This document shows, piece after piece, positions 13,801 to 24,250 of a stretch of DNA of 64,000 nucleotides. The notes beneath the pieces are model-generated. The model ran no database searches. It was not told where the DNA came from and saw nothing but the letters and a program-made list of their open reading frames with translations. Location of the stretch: assembly GCF_003590095.1 (NCBI RefSeq), contig NC_039500.1, positions 3,782,001 through 3,846,000 on the forward strand, given 5' to 3'. The stretch's first letter is position 1. Every line of letters starts with the position of its first letter. The DNA is from Trichoplusia ni (taxonomy: Eukaryota; Arthropoda; Insecta; Lepidoptera; Noctuidae). Position numbers and translations under genes: made by a program.

Positions 13801-15854
13801 GCAATTACCAAAGAAAGGAGGCAAGAAGCCGCAGAAGGAGCATAAAGAGCAGAAATCAAAGGAACCGATGAAAGAAGAGAAGAGCATGAAGCGGGGACAG
13901 CGCGGGAAGCTAAAGAAGATGAAGGACAAGTACAAGGACCAGGACGAGGAGGACAGGGCTATCATGATGGAGTTACTTCAAGTAAGTTCTAGTATGCCGG
14001 GAATAAAGGGTTATAAGTAATCGGGTTTTAATCGCCTGTGGTTTCATCTCAAATGAAGATTCTCCACTTACAAGATTGAAGATACTGAAGAAAATTCCGA
14101 GGTTATTCCGGATCATAACACATTAAACTAAAACCTTACTTTTACGGATTTTCCTTGGAATTAATTTTTGCCTGCAATTTCGCACTTATCTGTAACTAAT
14201 TAGTCAATGTCCACTTCCACAGTCTATGTCTTCTTAAACAACTAAACAAGTTAAAAGATTTACAAGAAACCGTTCCAAGCTGAATGCTCCTATAAAAATA
14301 TTAACCTTTCACATCACAATATAGTCAGGGAAAGGAGAGAAGGAATCAAAGAAGGCTCAGAAGAAGGCGGCGGCAGCGAAGGCTAACAAGGTGAAGACAG
14401 GTCCCCGAGCAGCCAAGATCCCGCAGCCGACGCCGCTGCTGCTGGAGGCCGACTCCGATGTCGAGGACCCGGAGCTGGACCCTGAGGTACCCGACCTAAC
14501 TTTACTGGCATATATGTTCAACCCAATAATCGGTTATTTAATATCTGTTGATAAGTCAATCAGTCAAGTAGGAATAGATAGATACAATGAGAAATAATGT
14601 TAATTTTTGTAAGAAATATAAGGCTTTTTATATTTTATTTATTTACATAGTCCTTTCAGGCTCCTTAGAATACGATTAATAAAAATGCCTGAACTGTAGC
14701 GATAATAAATATAACTATTAAAAATCCTCCGCCTTAAAGTTATTTACCCCTGACGCAAAGGGTTGATATAAATTTTACGTGTCTGTCTGTCTGTCTTCCT
14801 GTCCTTTCCTTCCGAACGGATGGAGAAATTTCTATTTCATTTGTATTAAAGGTGAATTATGTGCGAGGTTTAGTTTATAATCAGTCGAGCTATTTCAGAG
14901 TTGTAGGGGATCAAAGTGTTTACTGCCAAGGGATAACATAATATTTTAATTTTATCCTGATAACACGTTGTAAAAGTCTGACAACCAGTCTAACCAAGGG
15001 GTATCGTGTCGTGTTGGGTAACTGGGTTGACGAGGTCAGATAGGCAGTCGCTCCTAGTAAAACACAGGTATTTAGCTGAATCCGCTTAGACTGGAAGCCG
15101 ACCCCAACATAGTTGGGAAGAGGCTAGATTGTTGATGAATACGTTGTATAAGCGAGGTCTGTTTGGTCAGGTGTCGGAGGTGGAGGCGAGCTCGGACGCG
15201 GACGCGGCGCTGCTGCGGCAGCTGACGGGCGCGCCGCTGCACGACGACGAGCTGCTGTTCGCGGTGCCCGTGGTCGCGCCCTACTCCGCGCTCACCAACT
15301 ACAAGTACACCTACAATACTCGTTTATTAAAAAATACAACGGCTTATACACTTTATAGGGATTGCCCGACTTCTCGTTTCAGACCCAACCATAGTCCACT
15401 ATACTAAGTCCTTTTCTAACAACCAGCCAATTTCTTTCAAATAGTTCTTAAGCAAAGTATTTTATTTAACTATACAACTGGGCGAAATACATACCGCCTA
15501 AAAGAAAAAAAATATTCGGTCTGATCATATTGCAAAAAATACTGGTCGTTTAGAATACTAAAATTTATTTAAAAGTAATTAATATCTTTTCCTCACTATA
15601 ATCGCTAAACATAAATCCAAAAAAATATTAACCATTCAAAACTGCCCATCTTTAGATACAAGGTGAAGCTGACTCCTGGAGCCAGCAAGCGCGGCAAGGC
15701 AGCCAAGACCGCCATCCAAGTGTTCCTCCGGGATAAAACAAGCACGGCCCGGGAAAAAGACCTTCTGAAGGCCGTCAAAGAGGAGAACGTCGCCAGGAAC
15801 TTCCCCGGGAAAGTGAAACTGTCCGCGCCCTCGTTACATAAGCATAAGAAATAG
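1867..15854 (+). CDS. NEMF: Ribosome quality control complex subunit NEMF (Rqc2/Caliban)
   Basis: NEMF binds the peptidyl-tRNA-blocked 60S subunit after ribosome splitting, recruits the ligase Listerin and drives C-terminal tailing. Eighteen exons chain in consistent phase: 1867-1922, 2611-2782, 3659-3861, 4089-4225, 4475-4650, 5751-5939, 6700-6882, 7255-7457, 7876-8071, 10328-10509, 10961-11132, 11548-11665, 11946-12256, 12560-12629, 13776-13981, 14325-14486, 15171-15304, 15656-15854. They encode 1022 aa (human about 1076). The NFACT-N domain begins MKNRFNTYDI with Asp9, and the GVDRIV motif gives D95-R96; both are residues needed for tailing in the family. A central coiled coil follows (about 260-480). 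The NFACT-R segment VIGGRDQQQNE starts near 506. An acidic repeat region lies near 662-766, and the NFACT-C domain (LLFAVPVVAPYSALTNYKYK) closes the protein. Introns hold Helitron, SINE and other repeats. Confidence 0.95.
2820..2985. repeat. Possible degraded interspersed repeat in NEMF intron 2
   Basis: Bases such as gtcccattgttgggca and aaggctaggtttgccgat resemble decayed non-LTR-derived sequence known from Lepidoptera. No coding frame survives. Weak evidence. Confidence 0.25.
3240..3420. repeat. LINE-like fragment in NEMF intron 2
   Basis: Bases (gcccaagtgcacaaa...cgcctgctgggacggcaatccga) match in inverted orientation a stretch at about 23080-23240 (cggtcgtatccgatcgtcttatc...gcgctaacgcc). 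It is a decayed two-copy interspersed repeat in this window, probably a non-LTR element 3' fragment. No ORF survives. Confidence 0.4.
5006..5452. mobile_element. Inverted-repeat-flanked element in NEMF intron 5
   Basis: Two 25-bp inverted repeats, at 5006-5030 and 5428-5452, share the core TGACGTCACRCCTCGC and continue imperfectly (AAACA then TG). Between them lies a first-exon-like ORF ending in a GTAAGT splice donor. The arrangement looks like a non-autonomous DNA transposon derivative. The outer termini and target duplication could not be fixed: AT-rich flanks extend to roughly 4850 and 5590. Confidence 0.5.
5176..5303 (+). pseudogene. Orphaned first exon of a transposon-associated (possibly SWIM/YqaJ-type) protein
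   Basis: The frame starts MESGFTKANSSNLPKIDA, contains FCSSEFRNFKTSM, and ends in a good donor (tctat|gtaagt, phase 2). From memory, proteins starting MxSGFTKAxxxNLPxxD and continuing SAExRxVKT are a multicopy arthropod family whose longer members carry SWIM zinc-finger and YqaJ recombinase-like nuclease domains. Only the first 42 codons are present, inside an intron of NEMF on the same strand, and no downstream exon is seen, so it is a fragment. The family assignment is a recollection, not a search result. Confidence 0.4.
6230..6366 (-). mobile_element. tRNA-derived SINE, degraded copy
   Basis: Read on the minus strand it has the tRNA-like head of the SINE family seen best at 38265 and 55759 (gatagccgagtg, then a B-box-like gttcgatccccgcg with mutations), followed by the body motif ctgggtgtcttcgcgcatgtg. 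It lies in NEMF intron 6. Confidence 0.6.
6435..6677 (-). mobile_element. Non-autonomous Helitron (short lepidopteran type)
   Basis: On the minus strand it begins TCTATACTAATATATAAAGC and ends ...GCAACAGCTAG, flanked by A and T as expected for Helitron insertion at AT. The internal segments (aggaactagtggttcaaattg, gaatagaccattcatcgagg, tcgctcctattag complement) match the copies at 8801, 22009, 24929 and 30218. It has no coding capacity and lies in NEMF intron 6, just before the exon 7 acceptor. Confidence 0.75.
7681..7722 (-). repeat. RTE-type tail fragment
   Basis: A short piece (ggtccactgctggacatagg) corresponding to the C-terminal VQYW/QQW-coding tail of RTE-clade non-LTR elements, seen better at 25939. 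It lies in NEMF intron 8. Confidence 0.4.
8120..8290 (+). repeat. Helitron-like or other interspersed repeat fragment
   Basis: The stretch aaacgcgaaagtttgtatgt...ttcctctttcacgcaaaaac is a repeat type I recognise as common in lepidopteran introns. No coding potential. It lies in NEMF intron 9. Confidence 0.4.
8333..8530 (+). repeat. Interspersed repeat copy 1 of 3
   Basis: It shares tttgaggcacttcccgataa, atagcttcaaacccgatg-like and caatttacaactataaaa with copies at 29990-30205 and 59795-60030, all in the same orientation. It is non-coding and lies in NEMF intron 9. Class unknown. Confidence 0.55.
8801..9082 (+). mobile_element. Non-autonomous Helitron (short lepidopteran type), diverged
   Basis: It begins with TC, contains tactaatatataaagctgaa, aatctcaggaactacttc and ccattcatcgaggaaggttt, and ends aacaacaactag followed by T. 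Family as at 22009. The exact 5' end could be 8801 or 8809. It lies in NEMF intron 9. Confidence 0.65.
9630..9745 (+). mobile_element. tRNA-derived SINE, degraded copy
   Basis: The motifs ggttagccg...gtcaccacgccaaatccg...gtgtcgcaggttttatccccgcgtagg, then tttatgtgatcc, follow the SINE head of 38265 with mutations in the A and B boxes. It lies in NEMF intron 9. Confidence 0.5.
9870..10035 (+). repeat. Interspersed repeat (accagtgttttacaaggagc family)
   Basis: It shares ttccagtctaacc, tgttttatataaggagcgac and tgcctatctgacctcctcaa with 14965-15125 (inverted) and 49115-49270. Common in NEMF and PDCD11 introns here. Class not determined. Confidence 0.5.
10855..10945 (+). repeat. 3' end of a second SINE-like family abutting NEMF exon 11
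   Basis: The stretch aataaataaagtatgtttatc...cataatacaag...gactagatggcgttg matches the tail of the repeat at 53515-53690. It ends about 16 bp before the exon 11 acceptor (10960), so part of the splice-acceptor environment may be repeat-derived. Confidence 0.45.
12040..12170 (+). repeat. Coding minisatellite in NEMF exon 13
   Basis: A roughly 24-bp unit (gagagccaggagatggaacagagt and variants) is repeated about four to five times in frame. Each unit encodes a variant of the octapeptide ESQEMEQS. The result is a highly acidic, probably disordered, Ser/Glu-rich stretch between the NFACT-R and NFACT-C regions. Confidence 0.85.
12275..12400 (-). repeat. RTE-type non-LTR tail fragment
   Basis: Contains tcccactgttgggcataggcc preceded by tcatcattatcatc. 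On the minus strand this resembles the degraded end of an RTE reverse transcriptase ORF followed by a GAT-rich tail. It lies in NEMF intron 13. Confidence 0.45.
13085..13450. repeat. Probable non-LTR or other repeat fragment, GC-rich island in NEMF intron 14
   Basis: A GC-rich island of about 360 bp lies in an otherwise AT-rich intron, with stretches such as gatgggccccctatgatacc and gggagtccccataaagagtg. No intact ORF on either strand. The composition and boundaries suggest an inserted element remnant. Family not identified. Confidence 0.35.
14965..15130 (-). repeat. Interspersed repeat, inverted copy
   Basis: Inverted copy of the 9870 and 49115 repeat (gtcagataggcagtcgctcc, tagactggaag). 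It ends about 40 bp before the acceptor of NEMF exon 17. Confidence 0.5.
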
Positions 15855-16736
15855 AAATGTTACTGGAAAGCTCAACTATTCATTCTAACTCTGTGATCCG
15901 AGGTACTAAAAATGACACAAACGGACACACAAACACCAAAAAAAAAGGAAGAACACCGATATTATGGACTCCTTTTTGTAATTAGTCAATCTGCGTTTGT
16001 TCACTGATTTTCGTTGTTGATGGCAAACATTTCGTCTGTCCTTGTTTTTTTTTAACATCTATGCCCAGTACGTAGTACTTTCACACACACGAAAAATTTA
16101 AGCGTGCCTTGCAATTGAGTTATTTTTTAGTGGTAACTTAACTTTCTTGGTTTTTTTTTTCAATCACTAACCGTTACATTATACAGAGATGAGCAGAGTG
16201 CTTCTTGCTTCGTCTTGTCTATGTTCCTTCGTTCTGTCAGTATGAGTGAGAAAAGCAGGAATCTTTAAGTAATGTACTTGTGGGAGCGAGATGAAGTACT
16301 ACGTGACGTTAGCGTCGTCTCTCTTCCGCAACGGGTCCTCCAGGGATAGTAGCCAGACAAGCAATCTCTGTACTAAATACTGTTTTTATCTGAATCCTGT
16401 AAGACTGGAAGCTTTACTCAGCATAGCTTGGATAAAGTTTTCAGAAGTGAGAATTATTGTGTTTTTGGTCATCTGTCGTCTGTTTCTTATATTCATGTTA
16501 ATTATATCATGTTACTGTATTATATATTATATAATATGTACAAAGAAAGAAATTTTTTTCGTTGACTTAACCATTTGCCCTCCTACCACCCCTCCCTTTA
16601 ATAAGTCGCTTCAAAAAGAACATCTGTGCCATTACGCGGCATTAAAATAGTGAATTGTTTGAAACATAATTTAATACAAATAACATAATTATTTAACTCA
16701 AATTATAATGTATTAACACTATGAAATGATGAATAT

Positions 16737-16742
16737 AATAAA
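16737..16742 (+). promoter_or_regulatory. Candidate NEMF polyadenylation signal AATAAA
   Basis: Canonical hexamer downstream of the NEMF stop in AT-rich sequence, with no earlier plus-strand AATAAA noticed after the stop. Position-based inference. Confidence 0.4.
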
Positions 16743-16819
16743 GTAAAAATAATAACAACGGTTAAGCCTCACAAGCCAGCAACCTTTATCGACAAAGATA
16801 GAGCAAAGAAAACCCCATA

Positions 16820-16825
16820 TTTATT
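16820..16825 (-). promoter_or_regulatory. Candidate radial spoke gene polyadenylation signal
   Basis: AATAAA read on the minus strand, about 320 bp beyond the radial spoke stop codon. Position-based inference. Confidence 0.35.
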
Positions 16826-17143
16826 AAGAGCTTGTTCGTCAGGTTTTCCGTTTAAATACTATCGATACAAAGGCTTAGAGGCATTTTAAACTTTGCAGAA
16901 GACAACTTTAAGCTTGGGAACTTAGGACTTTAAAACCTTCAAATTAGTGGTACGAGAAAGTGCCGCAGTGGCGCCAGCGGTGCGGTAGACAAGTTGATAA
17001 TCTATCGGATACCACCATGTCGCGCTCTAAGACTCCTAAGAAACAGTGACTTCTCGAACAATCGGCCACAAATCGGTACTTAATAAACTTCCGACATTAT
17101 CACTATTATTTTAAGGTGATAAGGTCGATTATAGCATGTTCTG

Positions 17144-20100
17144 TTATTCGTCTTCTTCTTCCATCTCCTCGCCGTAGCCTTCTCCTTCCCCAAGCAAGTC
17201 GGGCGGCGGCACCGGCGGCAGGTGCGCGATGCGATACGCCTGGAAAAAAAACTCTTATATAACTGTTTCCTTATACCATACGATTTAAATCAAAAGCCAT
17301 TGATTCAAGTTAGTCCACAAAGTAGTATTCGAACCGCTTAACCGCAAAAGAGTATAGGAAGCCTATACTCTGTGCAAGAAACTCTTGAGCAGCAACTTGT
17401 CCTTCTTACATTAAAGGATTTAGATACATAAACTTCTAAATAAACAAATATTAATCTCATGTGTCTCTCCTTCCTTGCTTATATAATGGGGCCAAAATTA
17501 TGTGTCTTTATAAAAGTAACAGGCATTAACTGAGGAACACATGGAAAAGTGTTATTTTGCATGTTGAACGCCAGACTGCTATCCTAAACTTAATATTACA
17601 CGAAGTATACTCATGTTATACTGAACCAGCGTGGAAACCTTATCAAAAAACATTTCCAGTTTCGCAAAATGTTAGTTTCCCTACCTCCTCATCAGCGAAA
17701 GTGGGATCAGCCATCTCCATGACCTCGGGCCCGATGGGATACTCGTCCTTCGGCCACGGCAGCTGCAGCGGCGAGAAGTTCGGCGGCTGGAACTTCAGAC
17801 CCCAGCCCACGTACATGCACTCGGACTTCCTGAAAAGTTCAGTTTCATGGTAAATAAGTCTCACTTCTTGAGTTTCAAGCCCTTGAACGTTATGGAAGTA
17901 ACTTGGTGTTTTTTTATTCAATAGTCATATTCCACGGCTCGAAATTCAGTAAGTAATGACCGTCGATTCAAAAATCAAATAATAAAATATTAAAACGACA
18001 TAAGCAGGGTAGGTAATAAATAACAGTTAAAAGGTCTGTCGTCATTTTTTTATATGTCTAGTGTTACTAGCCTACATAATATTTCAATCAAAGAATGAAG
18101 TTTTCAAAAACTGTTTTTACCACGAAGCTGGACGCCACTCTGTGTTACGGCGGTTCTCGTCTCTACAACTGCATCATTTAGAGAGACGGGTCAATTTGGG
18201 AGGTGGTGTACGTAAGGTTTCCTGCCACTTACTTGCCGGTCGTGGCGTAGGCGACGGCACCGGGCCAGGTGTTGCTCCGGATGACGACGAGCGCGCGGTC
18301 CGGGCACAGCGTCGAGCTGACGCGGGTGCTCCACGCCGGCAGACCCTCGATCCTAGCGTCCTCAGACAGCGGCGAAAACAAACTCGGGCCTACCTCCGGC
18401 TCCACGGGAGGAGGGCCTTCGTCTTCCTCTTCTTCCAAAGCCTCGTCCTACGACGATATAGTAAATTCTACTAAGGTTTGCACCCGGCGCTAACCCATGT
18501 AAGTATAGTGATTGCGTGTGCAATATAATGTAGCTTTCTTATCTGTGTCTTGTGTCACACTAACTAAATAATGCTACAATGCTGCCATAAGAAAAGTCGC
18601 TTCTAAAACATACTAGGTATTTGACTTAGTACAACAATAATTATTTTAATTGGTCAGTCAATGACATCGAGATTAAAAAGTATCTTTGAGACATTATGAG
18701 CTAGATTCTGTTCCAAATAACATTAGGTTGACATTTTGACTAACCATTCCCGCGTTGGGGTTCCACCACAGCGTGCGTCCTTGCTTCAGTATGTGCCGGC
18801 CGTGGTGCACCCAGTACGTCAGGTTCGAGTCCAGGAGATCCTTGAGGGTGTGGCCCTGGTAGTACGGATTGGGATTGAACTCCATATCACCTGAAATAAA
18901 GTGAAACGCCCGTAACAGAAGATCTTACAATTTTGGGTCTTAGCGGCACTCGCAAATCTAGTGGTTATTTCATTAAAATATTATAAATTACTTTAAGCAT
19001 TTAATTATTAAAAGTTTTAATCGAAAAAGGATCGAAAATCTATTAATTTTGCATTCAGAAATTCTGGTCTTCTTGATATTACTCCATTACATGGGTTCCA
19101 AGTTCTTCACAGTCGTCTTAATCAATCATGAATTCTATAACCTGGTAAATTATCCCTAGTAGGAGGTAAAAGTACATACCTCCGCCTTCCTCCAGGTCGA
19201 GGTCCTCCTCCTCTTCTCCAGAGCCGAAGGTGAAGAACCCCTGCGGCGAGATGGAGGTGGCGGCTGCGATGCGAGCAATCTGCGCGCGCAGGTAGTGACG
19301 CTCCGAACCGTCGAACGGAGGGAAGGTTATCACCTGTATTTGAAACATACTACTTATAAATAATTCTTTTACTTTCACGGCCAAAGTACTTTACCGATTT
19401 TGATATAATTTGGTAAGGTGATAGCTTATACTCTGAGGTAAGGCAGGCCAGTTTCGTTCCTTCGAATATAGAGGGAATGTTTTCATGAGTATTTACCACA
19501 ACACTAGCTCACAGTTGTTTGGCGATTTCAGATTTGAATGTTTGGATAGGTCTCCTAATGTTTTCCTTTACAGTTTGACAGTGGTATCTCACAAGTTAAG
19601 GAAGTAAGTACAAATAACTTAGAAAAAGTCAAATTATTCTTTTGCCTGCGTTGTGATCGAATCCATTCATCGAACCCCTAGGCCGACGTCTGATTATAAA
19701 ATCATAATGCCAACATTTAGGTAAGTAAATACTTAGGTATTTATTTTCCTGGTCATGTAAAACGTTGCAAATATCCGTTTTTTTTTAACATCACCTCAGT
19801 ATCAAGTTCCCCGGTCATGCAACGCACGGAGAGCCGAGCGACGCGGATATGATCCGGGGTGATGTCCGGCAGGCAGACCCACTGCTCACCCGGCCTGTTG
19901 CATACCCAGTACACCTGAATAAAACAGGGTATGTTTTACATCTTTGTTAAATAGAGATTTAATAATTAGGTATAACAACATCGTGTCTTACGAAAACAGA
20001 TTCAAAATAAATATTATGAGACCTGCACAAAATGCTGATGATATTTGAGTATTAAGATTCGTTGAAGGTATTATTGCTAAGCCGGATGTAGTCGTTAAAA

Positions 20101-23100
20101 ATTAACCCTCGAAAACCTTAAATTAAGAATAAATAACCGACATCAGTAAAAGGTGACGGTAACGGGTAACGTTGAATTTGGTAATGAAATATTTGAATCC
20201 AGTAAAGTATTTGAGGATTATAAAGTTTATTAGAGGACCTTCTTGTTGATTCCAGATCCAGGTCTTTCGACGGGTATCGGTATCGGCGCCGTCCACGTGG
20301 ACACCGGCTCCGGCGGCAGCTTCGGCGGCACCGGCTCCTTGGAAACAGGCACGTGAGCCTCCCCTTCACCCACTGCGTATAGTTCAACATTTCCGAGATT
20401 AGTCAATGCTTAATACACTGGCCACTGTCCTGGAAAATAGGACTCACCTAGCTCATTAGCCAGGGTTTCCAAATAATTCCGAAATAATTGTACGGAACTC
20501 TGGTAGGCCGAGGATAACAAGAATGGGACGAGGCCTACGTCCAGAAGTAGGTTTTCGCATCTTAATGATATTTCTGCCAATAAAAAACGAAAATTGAACT
20601 ATTTTCTGTTCATCAGCTGTAAGCACTATGCCGCCGCCGATGAACGGTTTAAAAAGTTGCGCAACGCTGCGTGCAACTCTGTAACAATACACACTTAGGA
20701 ACTGCTTTTTGATGGCGCAGAAGTACCCGTTTAAGGAGCAATCTCTACATGAAATGAAATAATATTTAAGAAATTAGCGTCGATTTAAACTTACACATTT
20801 CACCGTGCTCGTCTGGACGAACTTGTCCGGTTTCCTCCATACCCTCGCCTTCTCCTGGCATATCTTTCATTTCAAACTCCTATTTTAAATAAGTTAATAT
20901 CAGTACCTATAGAAAAATAGGGAAAAAAGATCTGTTTGATGTATCAGACCGATTTAGAAAATGTATCAGTTACGTAGTTTTTCTTTTACCTCGTAAACAA
21001 ATGAATGGTACACAGTGAAATGAAATATCGTGTGACGTCACTTACCAGTAAGTAAACTTTTTACTAGCATGTGATATCACACGAGATGTTACTAGCCCCC
21101 ACTATATCATACATTTCATCATTTTAAAAGTGCTTTGAATCTCTCTTACTTTATGTGATAAAATAAATTATACGAATTCAATATTTTTGGAAAACTTGTC
21201 TGACAAAATTGTAAGTACTCCACTTAAATTTTTTTGTCGAATTCTTTAATTTCTCTTACATGTCTAATATAAAAATATATGAATTACAATTTTATTGTTC
21301 TATTCACAATACCAGGCTTATAGGACAAGTAACATACCCTAATCCTCCTGTCAAGTTCTTCAATTGTTAGATCCGTTTCTGCTACGTAGTAATTGGCTTT
21401 AGTCCCGAAGATTTTACCAAAAAACCTGTAGCCGAGAGCCGAGTCAATAAAGTGGTCACTAATATCATGCAGTGCAAAATTACGGGCATGAAAATTTACC
21501 TCACAAGTCACAATGAAATATAGGTATCTATATACACTTTTCTTCTATTGTTTTTTCTGTGGTACGTAATCGTGTTCTTTTATACAAATGATTATTCATT
21601 TGAAAGCAATATTTGTACACATTTTGTTTTCACAATAATATTTATTTTAGGTAAAAAGCTTCAGTGGTAATCCATACCTTACTGTAGATACCGGTTCCTT
21701 GATGCCAAGCATGATCATAGAGATGTAAACCGCATAGCATTCTCTGTCCGGTAGACCATACCCTCCCTGAGCAAAAAAAGGACAAATCTAATTGTTAAGT
21801 GACATTTAGTATGGTTTAGTAGTATTGTCCACAATTATAAGCGAAATTATATGATCCATTGTGTTCTCCTTATTCTTATAGGAATTTTAAGCCTGCCTAA
21901 TTTCGTACTGTATCCAAGACGTGTTTTAAACGGTGGTTCCTTTCGAACAAGAGAACACGCTTTCCCTAATAACGACTGGTTGTACGTTTTTGTACCAATT
22001 GTTAAAAATCTATACTAATATATAAACCTGAAGAGTTTGTTTGTTTGTTTGTTTGAACGCGCTAATCTCAGGAACTACTGGTCCAAATTGAAAAATTCTT
22101 TTTGTGTTGAGTAGACAATTAATCGAGGAAGGCTTTAGGCTATAAACCATCACGCTGCGACTAATAGGAGCGAAGATACAATGGAAAATGTGAAAAAAAA
22201 CAGGACGGGTATATAAATCATAACTTACATCTTCTTCTACCCACGGGAACGAAGTCGCGGGCAACAGCTAGTTTATACATATAAATATAATATATAATGT
22301 GATCACAACCTCCTTGAAGTAATAGTTGTGGTCCACGAGATCTTGTATCCTCGGCTTTTCGTTATCTTCTTCCAAATCGAGTTCCTGTTCCTCTTCGCCT
22401 ATATTGTCCAATTTAGTTGCTTTGCTTTGCACCAACTAAAAAACGTAAATACTTAATTATTAAATAAAATATAAAATCGTCCGACAACGTTAGGGTTCGT
22501 GGGTGTTCGCATTACCCTGAACATTTCATCGACTCTCCTCACGACAGCTAGCTGCGGCGGCGCCAGGTATATGTCGTTCAATAGATCGAAGTTAGGGCGG
22601 AACTTCTCCTGCTTGACAGCCCACGAATACTGCTCGAAGTTGTCCACTACATCAGGGGGCTTTTGCGACAGAATCTTTTGTACTATATCCACAAGATGGT
22701 CGTAACTGTAAGGCAAATAGGTTACGGTCGGGTAAGCTGCATAAAAAGAGAGAAAGTGGAAGGGACGGTCCGCCCTGAGCCCAATTTCCCCTATCTATTG
22801 TATATCTAATAAATCATATGGGCGCCCAAGCAAATGTCTGAGGCCTATCATAATACATGTCATTCACATTTGCATGTTCAGAATTTGTTAAATTCCCATA
22901 TTGACTGAAATGTCAGATTGCGCAGTATCTCAGATTTTATCATCTCCTAGATTAATTGTCTTATTAAATTCGGCTGGGTAAAAAATCGTCACTGAATAGT
23001 TTTATGGCTTTTTTATGAGAGCGCAGTTTTTGTTCGACTCCAAGACACACACCGAATTTTAATAATATAGTGTGCGGTTTAGCGTCTGTGTCTCAGAAGG

Positions 23101-23429
23101 CACATATAAATATGGGTCAATCCCCTCTCCGGTCGTATCCGATCGTCTTATCAGGCTACAAAAGTAAGGGAACCGAGAGAAAGAGAGCACCACTGTAGGC
23201 GCTAACGCCCTATAATAAGTTCTGCGCTGCTGGCTGGTGTCTTTCAAAACTAGTCGTCGAGGCCGAAATCTGTTGGATCATTATCAATATCAGCTTACAG
23301 TGAGTCCCCAGTAGCTGCACTCTGCTGCTTCAGAAAGTTTTTTGCTAAAACCAAATCGTTGTTAAGATCTGGCATAACATTTTCGGTCGCCGCTATTATA
23401 TCCGGCTCCAATAAAAATGTTTGCGACAT
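17144..23429 (-). CDS. Radial spoke head protein (RSPH4A/RSPH6A family)
   Basis: Structural component of the radial spoke head of motile 9+2 axonemes. In an insect it is expected mainly in sperm flagella. Thirteen minus-strand exons chain in phase: 23299-23429, 22516-22705, 22310-22435, 21678-21766, 21338-21425, 20795-20879, 20239-20372, 19795-19914, 19180-19333, 18745-18890, 18233-18447, 17685-17829, 17144-17239. They encode 572 aa (human RSPH4A and RSPH6A about 717). Diagnostic segments include AKNFLKQQSAATGDSLYDHL, VYWVCNRPGEQWV, HYLRAQIARIAAATSISPQG, YWVHHGRHILKQGR, RSNTWPGAVAYA and MYVGWGLKFQPPNFSP. It ends in an acidic tail (EEMEEEDE). The start ATG at 23429 is followed by a plausible N-terminus, and exon 1 fuses to the YDHL motif in frame. 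Intron 3 contains a Helitron. I cannot tell which vertebrate paralogue it corresponds to; insects may have a single pro-orthologue. Confidence 0.93.
20955..21180. repeat. Possible interspersed repeat in radial spoke intron 5
   Basis: The motif acatgtgac...ttactagcccc...atatcata resembles 31435-31490 (gacatgtgacgctattagcccc). It also contains a CRE-like gtgacgtcac. Decayed and non-coding. Confidence 0.35.
22009..22271 (+). mobile_element. Non-autonomous Helitron (short lepidopteran type)
   Basis: A 263-bp element starting TCTATACTAATATATAAACC and ending GCGGGCAACAGCTAG, inserted between A and T with no target duplication. It contains a (GTTT)n stretch and tcgaggaaggctttaggcta. It lies in radial spoke gene intron 3. 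No coding capacity, so it must be mobilised by an autonomous Helitron elsewhere. Confidence 0.8.
23080..23240. repeat. LINE-like fragment in radial spoke intron 1
   Basis: Inverted relative to the copy at 3240-3420. It includes ctccggtcgtatccgatcg and gcgctaacgccctataat. Non-coding remnant. Confidence 0.4.
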
Positions 23430-24250
23430 TTTTAAGCCTTTTTTTCATGCAATTAATTAAAATAACAATAATATTTATGTTAGAAGGGATCTATGTCAGT
23501 AAGTAACGTTGGAAAATGACGGAAATAGTTTTATTTTTATAAAACCAGTGTTACTTAATTGGTTTCACACGTAGGTTTCACATGTCAATGATTATATTTA
23601 TTTCTTTGCTCTTTTGTATCTTTCACAAAATCTTATTGATGAGCATGTCTGAGTATTCTGTGGAAGTCTCAGTCTGTGTGTTGTGAGTTTGCTTCGCCTT
23701 TAGGGTGTAATCGATGAGATGAACCTGGGGTGAGTCAAGCGTGAGTTTGGGATAAAAGGAGTTATAAGTCCCCATATTGTCAACTGTCCCATCATATGAT
23801 ATTGCGTTTAGAGTTCTCTTATTTATGTGTCCCTAAATGGGCTTCTTCGCAAATTTACCTACGAATGCTTCGGTGTGAAAGGAAAGACGACGAATAGTTA
23901 AGCTTTTAACGACGAAAAGAATCTGCAAAACGTTGATTGCTTGTTAATCATACGGTTTACATGAAGATTAAATTCTTAATTTCAAGTACCAGCCATTTTC
24001 AAATCTCGTGTGTATGAACGCATTCAGTAGCATCAACACTGACATCAGTTTGACATTGACAATACTTCTAACAGCTTTGGCAGAATGTCAACAAATAAAT
24101 AACTATTAGCATTCTTCTTGAAAGTATAATTTTTATGTAATAATAACATGATATATAATGTGTAAAAAATAGTTTTAAGTGCCCAGTGAAAACAATATTT
24201 GAGATTATTTTAATAAACATAACCTATATTTCAAAACAAACAATACCGAA
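23430..24250. promoter_or_regulatory. Bidirectional intergenic region RSPH / MTG1
   Basis: An 821-bp AT-rich spacer between divergent start codons. No ORF, TATA box or repeat stands out. Promoter content is inferred from position. Confidence 0.4.

Larger units (their letters stand above)
15855..17143. other. Convergent intergenic region NEMF / RSPH
   Basis: The 3' ends of two converging genes meet here. A plus-strand AATAAA at 16737-16742 is the best candidate NEMF poly(A) signal, implying a 3' UTR of about 0.9 kb. TTTATT at 16820-16825 gives a minus-strand AATAAA for the radial spoke gene. An open frame at 16291-16650 has no gene-like character. Confidence 0.5.

Noticed and set aside
15129..15407. 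ORF 15129-15407 as a stand-alone gene
   Set aside because: Its middle is NEMF exon 17 (15171-15304). The ends are intron read-through.
16291..16650. A 119-codon plus-strand ORF downstream of NEMF
   Set aside because: AT-rich with no codon bias, hydrophobic low-information C-terminal half, and it lies in the likely NEMF 3' UTR. No family features.
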